The position numbers were made by a program, and so were the translations under genes. A stretch of DNA of 6,807 nt from an uncultured Lentisphaeria bacterium. Lineage in GTDB: Bacteria; Verrucomicrobiota; Lentisphaeria; Victivallales; Victivallaceae. The notes beneath the pieces were generated by a model. That model did not search any database. It was not told where the DNA came from and worked only from the letters and a program-made list of their open reading frames with translations. This document shows, piece by piece, positions 1-5,905 of the stretch. Within the stretch, counting starts at the first letter, position 1, and each line of letters starts with the position of its first letter. Location of the stretch: NCBI GenBank assembly GCA_949298665.1, contig CASFXO010000251.1, forward strand, positions 1-6,807, in the 5' to 3' direction.

Positions 1-1656
1 GCCCGGGAAGGCGTTCGGACGATTCTGGTGCATGACCGTTCCGTGCCGGGAGGCAACGCCTCCAGCGAAGTGCGCATGTGGGTTTCCGGCGCCCACGGGG
101 AAAACCGGCGCGAAACCGGTCTGATCGAAGAGATCCTGCTGGAGAATCTGGCCCGCAATCCGGATCGAAATTTTTCCATCTGGGACAGCGTGCTGTACGG
201 TTTTCTCAAGCGGGAGCCGAATCTGACGACGCTGCTGGACACCGTCTGTCTGGAGGCCGATACCCGGGGAAACCGGATTCGCGGCATCCGCTGCTACTCG
301 TCGCCGTCGCAGACGTGGTACGAAATCACTGCGCCGCTGTTCAGCGACTGTTCCGGCGACAGCATCCTGGCGACGCTGGCCGGAGCGGAGATGCGTTACG
401 GGCGGGAAAGCCGGGAGGAGTTCGGTGAATCGATCGCGCCGCCGGTGGCCGACCGCTGCACCATGGGGATGAGTTGTCTGTTGCAGGTGCGCGAAACCGA
501 TGAACCGCAGGATTATGCGCCTCCGCCCTGGGCCCGGAAATTTGCGGATGACTCGGCGTTTCGGTTCCGGTCGCCGCAGCTGGAGCCGCTCCAGAACTTC
601 TGGTGGATCGAATTCGGCGGGGACGGCGACGCGCTGCACGATACCGAAAAACTGCGGGAAGAACTGCTCGCGGTCGCCTTCGGTGCCTGGGATTATCTGA
701 AAAACCATCCGGACAACGCCGGAAAATACCGCAACTGGGCGCTGGAATGGGTCGGTTTCCTGCCGGGCAAGCGGGAAAGCAGCCGGTGTGTCGGGGATTA
801 CCTGCTCAATCAGAACGACGTGCGCGCGGGGGGGCGGTTCCCGGACGTCATCGCCTACGGCGGCTGGCCGATGGACGATCATTGTCCCGGCGGGTTCCGG
901 ACACCGGAGGTGGAGCCGACGATTTTTCATCCGGCGCCGTCTCCGTTCGGCATTCCGTACCGCTGCGTTTATTCGGTCAACATCGAAAATCTCTTCTTCG
1001 CCGGGCGCAACATCAGCGTCACCCATACGGCGATGAGTTCCAGCCGGGTGATGGCGACCTGCGCCCTGCTGGGGCAGGCGGTGGGGACGGCGGCGGCACT
1101 GGCCGTGCGGCATCGGTGTTCGCCGCGCGCCGTGGGGCAAAAGTATATCGAAGAGCTGCAGCAGCTGCTGATGCGCGACGACTGTTTCCTGCCCGGATTG
1201 CGCTACACGCCGTCGGCATTGACCCGGGATGCCGCGTTGAGTGCGGATTGCGGGGATCCGAGCGGGTTGCGGGGCGGTTTGAACCGGGCGATCGACGGGG
1301 TGGACGAGTCGTGGCCGGCCGCTCCCGGCGCGACGGCGGAGTACCGCTGGGAAACGCCGCGGCGTCTTTCCGGCTGCCGTCTGGTGTTCGACAGCGATCT
1401 CAACCGGCCGGAGAAGAACATCGTCGCCGTGCGGTTTCTGAATACGCCGCGCGTGGCGCTGCCGAAAACGCTGGTGCGCCGGTTCCGGCTGGAGTACGAG
1501 GACGCCGCCGGAAACCGGCGGGAACTGGGCACATTCGACAACGAACAGCGGCTGCGGAAGATCGCGTTTGACGTGACTGCCGTGGCGCTGCGCCTGACCA
1601 TTCTGGAAACCGGCAGCGGCCGGGCGGAACGGGTTTTCGCCTGGGACGTCTGCTGA
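1..1656 (+). CDS. FAD-dependent oxidoreductase with C-terminal beta-sandwich module (5' end missing)
   Basis: The reading frame is open from the first base, so the gene starts upstream of the window; 551 residues are present. By resemblance it is an FAD-dependent oxidoreductase of the FAD_oxidored type. Counting from the first codon, residues 5-12 (VRTILVHD) look like the second strand of the Rossmann fold, with Asp12 as the likely FAD-ribose acid. The family signature GGNASSEVRM follows at residues 17-26. The GxGxxG dinucleotide motif should lie about 20 residues further upstream, outside the window. The second FAD-binding segment is at about 330-364 (NLFFAGRNIS, then GQAVGTAAA), with the serine run SSS between them. 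From about residue 402 a separate module begins, resembling discoidin-like beta-sandwiches: FDSDLN at 463-468, NEQR at 514-517, then LRLTILETG. Such modules often bind sugars or act structurally. The substrate is unknown. A GTG at 28 is not the start, because family sequence continues upstream of it. Family call is fairly sure; substrate and localisation cannot be judged. Confidence 0.85.
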   Translation, partial: AREGVRTILVHDRSVPGGNASSEVRMWVSGAHGENRRETGLIEEILLENLARNPDRNFSIWDSVLYGFLKREPNLTTLLDTVCLEADTRGNRIRGIRCYSSPSQTWYEITAPLFSDCSGDSILATLAGAEMRYGRESREEFGESIAPPVADRCTMGMSCLLQVRETDEPQDYAPPPWARKFADDSAFRFRSPQLEPLQNFWWIEFGGDGDALHDTEKLREELLAVAFGAWDYLKNHPDNAGKYRNWALEWVGFLPGKRESSRCVGDYLLNQNDVRAGGRFPDVIAYGGWPMDDHCPGGFRTPEVEPTIFHPAPSPFGIPYRCVYSVNIENLFFAGRNISVTHTAMSSSRVMATCALLGQAVGTAAALAVRHRCSPRAVGQKYIEELQQLLMRDDCFLPGLRYTPSALTRDAALSADCGDPSGLRGGLNRAIDGVDESWPAAPGATAEYRWETPRRLSGCRLVFDSDLNRPEKNIVAVRFLNTPRVALPKTLVRRFRLEYEDAAGNRRELGTFDNEQRLRKIAFDVTAVALRLTILETGSGRAERVFAWDVC

Positions 1657-1679
1657 ATAGAACGTTTTTGCCTCTTGCC

Positions 1680-1725
1680 GGAAAAAAGAACCGCTTCCCG
1701 CACCACGGTCGGCGCGGGAAGCGGT
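1680..1725 (-). terminator. Rho-independent terminator of htpG
   Basis: A perfect 12-bp inverted repeat (1690-1701 with 1714-1725, arms ACCGCTTCCCGC / GCGGGAAGCGGT) encloses a 12-nt loop. Read on the minus strand, the stem is followed directly by TCTTTTTTCC (1689-1680), a U-rich tract. It begins 22 bp after the htpG stop codon. On the plus strand the hairpin is not followed by a T run, so it is built to stop htpG transcription. It may still slow transcripts arriving from the convergent oxidoreductase gene, whose stop is 33 bp before the stem. Confidence 0.9.
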
Positions 1726-1746
1726 CAGGTGTCGGTTATTCGAACT

Positions 1747-3636
1747 TCAGCGGACGCTCCGCAGCATCAGTTCCGTGAGGCGGCGGGCGAAAGCGGCGGG
1801 ATCCGGAATCGGACTGCCTTCGGAAAGCAGCGCCTGATCGTAAAGCGTCCGGGCATATTCCTCGATCGCCCCGTCGCCGGTCTGTCGTTTGTTTTCCAGT
1901 GCGGCGATGAGCGGATGATCCGGATTGAGTTCGAGGATGCGCCTGGTGACCGGGACGTCCTGGTTCATGGCCTTGAACAGCCGTTCCAGATGGGGGCTGA
2001 GCGCATGGCCTTCCGTCACCAGGCAGCAGGGGCTGTCGGTGAGGCGGCCGGAGAAGCGGATCGTGGCCACTTCCTCGCCGAGGGCCTTGCGCAGCGCTTC
2101 CAGCAGGTCGGCGTATTTCCGGTCGGCCTCGGCGATTTTCCGGTCCAGATCCTCCTTGTCCTTGCCGGTGAGTTCGAAATCGCCCTTGGCGACGGCCTTG
2201 AAGTTCTTCTTGGCGTACTGGAACATGGACTGCATGATCCAGTCATCGATCGGATCGGTCATGAACAGCACGTCGTAACCTTTGCTCCGATAGTATTCCA
2301 GCACGGGGGAGGAGGCGACGGATTCGCGCTTTTCGCCGGTGATGTAGTAGATTTCGGTCTGTTCCGGCGGCATCGCCTGCACGTACTGGTCAAGCGAAAT
2401 GAGTTCTCCGGGCTTGTTGTTCATGGTTTCGTACATGGCCAGCGCCTTGAGTTTTTCCTGATTGGCGCGGTCGGTGTGGATGCCTTCCTTGAGGATGCGG
2501 CCGAATTCCCGGAAGAACTTTGCGTATTTCTCCGGTTCGTTTTCCTGCATTTTGCGCAATTCACCGAGTACTCGTCCGACGATGGCCTTCTGAATTTTCA
2601 GCAGCTGCGGGTTTTCCTGAAGGATTTCCCGGGAGACGTTGAGCGGCAGGTCGCTGGAGTCGACCACCCCGCGGATGAACCGCAGATAATCGGGAATCAG
2701 CTCTTTGCATTCGTCGGTGATGAAGACGCGGCGGACATAGAGCTGCAACCCCTTTTTCTGAATGTCCGGCATCAGCAGATTGAACGGCGCGGTGGCGGGA
2801 ATGTACAGCAGCGCCTTGAATTCGCTGGCGCCTTCGGCGGCGATGTGGATCGCCTTCAAATACTCCGACCCGCCCCAGTTGGAGAGGTGCGAAAAGAAAC
2901 TTTTGTGTTCCTCGTCGGTTACCTCCTCGGGTTTGCGCAGCCAGATCGCCTTGCGGGAGTTGAGCACGCGTTCCTCGACGGTTTCGGTCTTGTCTTCGTT
3001 GGTCTTGGTGACCGGCAGGATGATCGGATAGGCGATGAAGTCGGAATATTTCTGGATGATTTCACCGAGTTTCCACGGTTCCAGATAGATTTCCGAGCCG
3101 GGGCGGAGTTTGAGGGTGATCTCGGTGCCGGGCTCGGCTTTTTCCGCCGTGTCGATTTCGAAGGAGCCTTCGCCCCGGCTGCTCCAGCGGACGGCGGGGG
3201 CGTCGGATCCGGCTTTGCGGGTGAGGAGCGTTACTTCCTCGGCCACCATGAAGGCGGAATAAAAGCCCACGCCGAACTGTCCGATGAGTTCCGGAATGTC
3301 GGCGGCGGCGGTTTTCTGTTCGGCGAGGTTTTTCAGAAAGGCGCGGGTGCCGGACTGAGCGATGGTGCCGATGTTTTCGATGACTTCCTCCTCGGTCATG
3401 CCGATGCCGTTGTCGGCGATGGTGAGGGTGTTCGCCTTTTTATCGGCATTGAGGCGGATGGCCCATTCGCGGGCGAGTTCGGGACGGGTCAGGCTTTCGA
3501 AACGGGCTTTGTCGATGGCGTCCGCCGCGTTGGCGACGAGCTCCCGCAGGAAGATGTCCTTGTTGGAATACAGGGAATGAATCATGAGGTCCAGCAGTTG
3601 CGAGACTTCGGTTTTGAAGGATTGGGTTCTGGCCAT
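1747..3636 (-). CDS. htpG: Molecular chaperone HtpG (bacterial Hsp90)
   Basis: A complete 629-residue HtpG, close to the length of the E. coli protein (624). It is a cytosolic, homodimeric, ATP-driven chaperone that remodels client proteins, usually with DnaK. The N-terminal GHKL ATPase domain is intact: FKTEVSQLL at 7-15, the N-box with catalytic Glu32 and Mg-binding Asn36 (LRELVANAADA), DNGIGM at 75-80, the lid segment GTIAQSGT at 90-97, the glycine-rich GQFGVGF at 119-125 and GTEITL at 170-175. The middle domain carries LNSRKAIW at 225-232 and the SSDLPLNVSRE loop, in which Arg336 matches the gamma-phosphate-contacting arginine of the family. The C-terminal dimerisation domain is present and there is no cytosolic-eukaryote MEEVD tail, as expected in bacteria. 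The ATG at 3636 is supported by a 9-base Shine-Dalgarno 6 nt upstream and by the family N-terminus. The gene stands alone, with its own promoter and terminator. It contains no TTA, CTA or TCA codons, since the in-register antisense frame is fully open. Confidence 0.97.
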   Translation of the reverse strand: MARTQSFKTEVSQLLDLMIHSLYSNKDIFLRELVANAADAIDKARFESLTRPELAREWAIRLNADKKANTLTIADNGIGMTEEEVIENIGTIAQSGTRAFLKNLAEQKTAAADIPELIGQFGVGFYSAFMVAEEVTLLTRKAGSDAPAVRWSSRGEGSFEIDTAEKAEPGTEITLKLRPGSEIYLEPWKLGEIIQKYSDFIAYPIILPVTKTNEDKTETVEERVLNSRKAIWLRKPEEVTDEEHKSFFSHLSNWGGSEYLKAIHIAAEGASEFKALLYIPATAPFNLLMPDIQKKGLQLYVRRVFITDECKELIPDYLRFIRGVVDSSDLPLNVSREILQENPQLLKIQKAIVGRVLGELRKMQENEPEKYAKFFREFGRILKEGIHTDRANQEKLKALAMYETMNNKPGELISLDQYVQAMPPEQTEIYYITGEKRESVASSPVLEYYRSKGYDVLFMTDPIDDWIMQSMFQYAKKNFKAVAKGDFELTGKDKEDLDRKIAEADRKYADLLEALRKALGEEVATIRFSGRLTDSPCCLVTEGHALSPHLERLFKAMNQDVPVTRRILELNPDHPLIAALENKRQTGDGAIEEYARTLYDQALLSEGSPIPDPAAFARRLTELMLRSVR

Positions 3637-3642
3637 GGGAAA

Positions 3643-3651
3643 TCACCTCCT
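3643..3651 (-). promoter_or_regulatory. Strong Shine-Dalgarno of htpG
   Basis: The minus strand reads AGGAGGTGA here, complementary over nine bases to the consensus 3' end of 16S rRNA, 6 nt before the ATG at 3636. This fixes the htpG start and suggests efficient translation. Confidence 0.93.
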
Positions 3652-3671
3652 GGGTTCTTTTGTAAATGATT

Positions 3672-3689
3672 AACGGGAAATATACCGTT
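3672..3689. repeat. Small inverted repeat over the htpG -10 box (possible operator)
   Basis: AACGG (3672-3676) and CCGTT (3685-3689) form a 5-bp inverted repeat with an 8-bp centre that contains the -10 box of the htpG promoter and reaches the predicted transcription start. The position is what a repressor site would have, but arms this short arise often by chance. It could also simply be a weak hairpin. Confidence 0.25.
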
Positions 3690-3707
3690 TTTTTTGCGGA
3701 AAATCAA
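3679..3707 (-). promoter_or_regulatory. Sigma70-type promoter of htpG
   Basis: On the minus strand, a -35 box TTGATT (3707-3702, 4 of 6 consensus bases) and a -10 box TATATT (3684-3679, 5 of 6) are separated by exactly 17 bp. The spacer carries an A8 tract. The expected transcription start is near 3672, giving a leader of about 35 nt that holds the Shine-Dalgarno. I see no CIRCE element (TTAGCACTC-N9-GAGTGCTAA) and no sigma32-like CCCCAT -10, so classic heat-shock control is not evident here. Prediction from sequence only. Confidence 0.65.
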
Positions 3708-3768
3708 GCAAAGTGCCTGTTCCGGACTGGAAAAAGCGGCTGAGGATACTATTTTTAAGCGGTTATCC

Positions 3769-3774
3769 AAGGAG
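3769..3774 (+). promoter_or_regulatory. Shine-Dalgarno that sets the start of the DUF349 gene
   Basis: AAGGAG lies 7 nt before the ATG at 3782. The in-frame GTG at 3713 has no comparable site and would add 23 residues encoded by intergenic-looking, more AT-rich DNA, so the ATG is preferred. Confidence 0.85.
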
Positions 3775-3781
3775 TACCGAC

Positions 3782-5905
3782 ATGTCAGAATCCCAAACTC
3801 AACATCCTGAAACGCCGGGCGTCGGCGTGCCGGAGCGGCTGCGGCCGCTGCTGCATGAGCGCGAACGCATTTGCGCCGAACTGGAATCGCTTGCCGGAAA
3901 AGACGACGAAGACAGCCGCAGCCGGTCGGCCGGGCTGGGCGTCGAATACCGCCGGTGCGAGCCGCTGCCCCCGGAATACGCGGAGATCATGGATAAACGC
4001 TTTGCCGCCGCCGAGGCCGCATTCACCGAAGGATTGACCGCCGCCGCGGAGCGCCGGGCGAAACGCGAACAGGTCCTGGAAACGCTTCATTCCCTGCTGA
4101 CGGAACAGGCGCGGCTCAGCGCTGCGCCGCGGTTGCTGCCGCACCGGCGGGAATTTGAACGGTTGCGCAGGAACTGGCGGGTCGCCGCCGCCGGCGTGGA
4201 TGATCTGGATCTGCTGGAAAAGGCTTTTTCCGATTCCGCCGCTGCGGTTGCCGCGCGGCTGGAGGCCGAGACGACGGCGGCGGCTTCGGCCCGCGAAGCG
4301 CTGTCCGGACTGCGCGGAGAACTGGAGGCGGTCCGGGAGGCGGACCGTCCGGAAGAATTCAAGGAGAAGCGGGAAGGCTGGGAGGCGGCCCGGGATGCCG
4401 CTGCCGCGGCGCTTGATCCGGATTCTCCCGAAGACAAGGCGCTTCTCGGTTCCATCCGCGAGTTGTTCAAGGCGCTGAACGATCGTCTGGTGCTGTATTA
4501 TCAGACGCTGGACCTGGCCCGCTGGGAGAGTTATACGCTGAAACTGGATCTCTGCCGGGAGCTGGAGCAGCTCCGGGATACGCCGGAGGAAAAACTGCCC
4601 GCCGCCGCCGTCCGGCTGCGGGAAATCCGCAAGCGCTGGCAGGAGCTGGGGGCCGTGCCGCGGGAAAAGCAGAATGAACTCGGTCCCCGGTATTATGAAT
4701 ACACCACCGCGCTGCAGCACCGGGTGGATGAGTTCTACAAGGCGCAGCGCGCCGCCCATGCCGCCGCCGCGGCAAGGAAGACCGCTCTCTGCGAGGCTGC
4801 GGAGGCGCTCCGGGAATCCACCCGATGGAACGAGACTTCCGAACAGCTGAAGGCGCTTCAGGCGGAGTGGAAAACCGTCGGCCACGCGGGGCGGGAAGCG
4901 GATGCCGCACTGTATGCCCGGTTCCGGGCGGCCTGCGATGTGTTTTTCAACGCCCGGGGACAGTACTGGGCGGAGAAACAGCAGCAGCAGAACGAGGTGG
5001 GAGCCCGCAAACGGGAGTTGTGTGCGGCGGCGGAGGCGCTGGCTTCATTGCCGGTGCCGGAGGCGGTGCGGCGGGCGAAACAGCTGCGTGCCGATTTTCA
5101 GGCCGCCGGGCGGGCGGGGAAACAGGAACAGAGTTTGAATGCCCGTTTCAACGGGGCGATGGAGACGTTTTTCAATTCCCGGCACGAAGCGGTGCAGAAT
5201 GCGAAAAACCGCCGGGAGGAGATTCTCCGGGAACTGGAATCGCTGGCATCCATGCCGCCGGGGCAGGCGGAGCAGCGGATGGGGGAACTGCGGTCCGAAT
5301 GGCGTTCATTGGAATCGCTTCCGCGGGAACAGGAGGCACGCTATGAGGCGCGGGCCCGCGCCGCCGCCGCCGAACTGGAAAAGGCGTTGACCGCGGCCCG
5401 GCGGCGACAGCAGCGGGAGCGTGCCGACTGGTTGGCCCCGGCCATGCGCGCGGCGGCGGAAGTGGTGACGGCGGCCCGGCGCGGAGAACCGCTGCCGGAC
5501 GTGGCGCTGGATCTGACGCCTTTTCCGCGTCTTGCGGCGGTGGTGACGGACGTGATCGCCGCGGGTGGTTGTCCGGAGGGGATGGACAAGGCGCTGGCGC
5601 GCAATGCCCGCGAGTTCGGGGCACTGCTGGACGAAGGTGAAACGCGCGTCACACCCCGGACGGACGCCGATGCCGCACAGGATCTGGCGGCGGATCTGGC
5701 GGCGGCGATTGCAGGTAATTTCGGGGGCGGAGCGATGGCTGCCGCCAGGAAGAAGGAAACGGAACCCGCCGCACTGCTGCGCCGTCTGCTGGATGTCGGA
5801 TTGCCGGAGCCGGAACAACTGGAGGGTCTGCTGGCGCGCTACGAAGCGCTCCGGGCGGCGCTGAACGGCGCCGGGAGTCGGAACGATGGGACGTTGCAGG
5901 GCTGA
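3782..5905 (+). CDS. DUF349 tandem-repeat, coiled-coil protein of unknown function
   Basis: A 707-residue protein rich in Ala, Arg, Glu and Leu, almost entirely predicted helix and with no signal peptide or membrane segment visible, so probably cytosolic. Three clear DUF349-type units follow the pattern aromatic residue, about 14 residues, then a helix such as ARFRAACDVFFNAR: they centre on Trp286 (RKRWQELG), Trp363 (AEWKTVG) and Phe439 (ADFQAAG). A fourth, weaker one centres on Trp507 (SEWRSLE). Trp132 (RNWRVAA) and Trp200 (EGWEAAR) may mark two more degenerate units, giving spacings of 68, 86, 77, 76 and 68 residues. Residues 1-50 are polar. The last 150 residues (from about ADWLAPAMRAA at 550) contain no repeat I recognise. 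DUF349 proteins are widespread in bacteria, but I know of no settled biochemical function, so none is assigned. The start is ATG 3782, with AAGGAG 7 nt upstream. The gene is divergent from htpG and its 3' end overlaps the next gene by 20 bp. The best upstream promoter material is the AT-rich GATACTATTTTTAAG at 3745-3759, which has no good -35 box. Confidence 0.82.
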   Translation: MSESQTQHPETPGVGVPERLRPLLHERERICAELESLAGKDDEDSRSRSAGLGVEYRRCEPLPPEYAEIMDKRFAAAEAAFTEGLTAAAERRAKREQVLETLHSLLTEQARLSAAPRLLPHRREFERLRRNWRVAAAGVDDLDLLEKAFSDSAAAVAARLEAETTAAASAREALSGLRGELEAVREADRPEEFKEKREGWEAARDAAAAALDPDSPEDKALLGSIRELFKALNDRLVLYYQTLDLARWESYTLKLDLCRELEQLRDTPEEKLPAAAVRLREIRKRWQELGAVPREKQNELGPRYYEYTTALQHRVDEFYKAQRAAHAAAAARKTALCEAAEALRESTRWNETSEQLKALQAEWKTVGHAGREADAALYARFRAACDVFFNARGQYWAEKQQQQNEVGARKRELCAAAEALASLPVPEAVRRAKQLRADFQAAGRAGKQEQSLNARFNGAMETFFNSRHEAVQNAKNRREEILRELESLASMPPGQAEQRMGELRSEWRSLESLPREQEARYEARARAAAAELEKALTAARRRQQRERADWLAPAMRAAAEVVTAARRGEPLPDVALDLTPFPRLAAVVTDVIAAGGCPEGMDKALARNAREFGALLDEGETRVTPRTDADAAQDLAADLAAAIAGNFGGGAMAAARKKETEPAALLRRLLDVGLPEPEQLEGLLARYEALRAALNGAGSRNDGTLQG
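5873..5877 (+). promoter_or_regulatory. Internal Shine-Dalgarno of the gntR-type gene
   Basis: GGGAG lies 8 nt before the ATG at 5886, inside the coding end of the DUF349 gene. It supports the overlapping start and translation of the downstream gene from the shared transcript. Confidence 0.6.

Noticed and set aside
1675..3669. A 664-codon open frame on the plus strand, longer than htpG itself
   Set aside because: It lies in exact antisense codon register with htpG, which is unambiguous by motif. The frame is open only because htpG avoids TTA, CTA and TCA codons; its translation is low-complexity and matches no family I recognise.
3672..3695. A hairpin followed by T8 on the plus strand, resembling a terminator
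   Set aside because: The stem is only 5 bp, no plus-strand gene ends upstream of it, and the segment is better explained as the htpG promoter on the other strand.
3724..3755. A plus-strand sigma70 promoter for the DUF349 gene (TACTAT or TATTTT as -10)
   Set aside because: The possible -10 boxes match only 4 of 6 bases and no acceptable -35 box lies at 16-18 bp, so it is not listed as a feature.
3713..3781. Upstream GTG start for the DUF349 gene adding 23 residues
   Set aside because: It has no ribosome binding site, whereas the ATG at 3782 has AAGGAG at 7 nt. The added segment does not resemble the rest of the protein.
3785..4885. A 366-codon minus-strand open frame opposite the DUF349 gene
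   Set aside because: It is again in antisense codon register with a gene supported by a Shine-Dalgarno and recognisable repeats. The translation is rich in Arg, Gln and Pro, as expected of GC-rich antisense.
4978..4992. Short CAG triplet run
   Set aside because: It encodes a brief Gln stretch (QQQQ) in a helical region and is too short to be a meaningful repeat.
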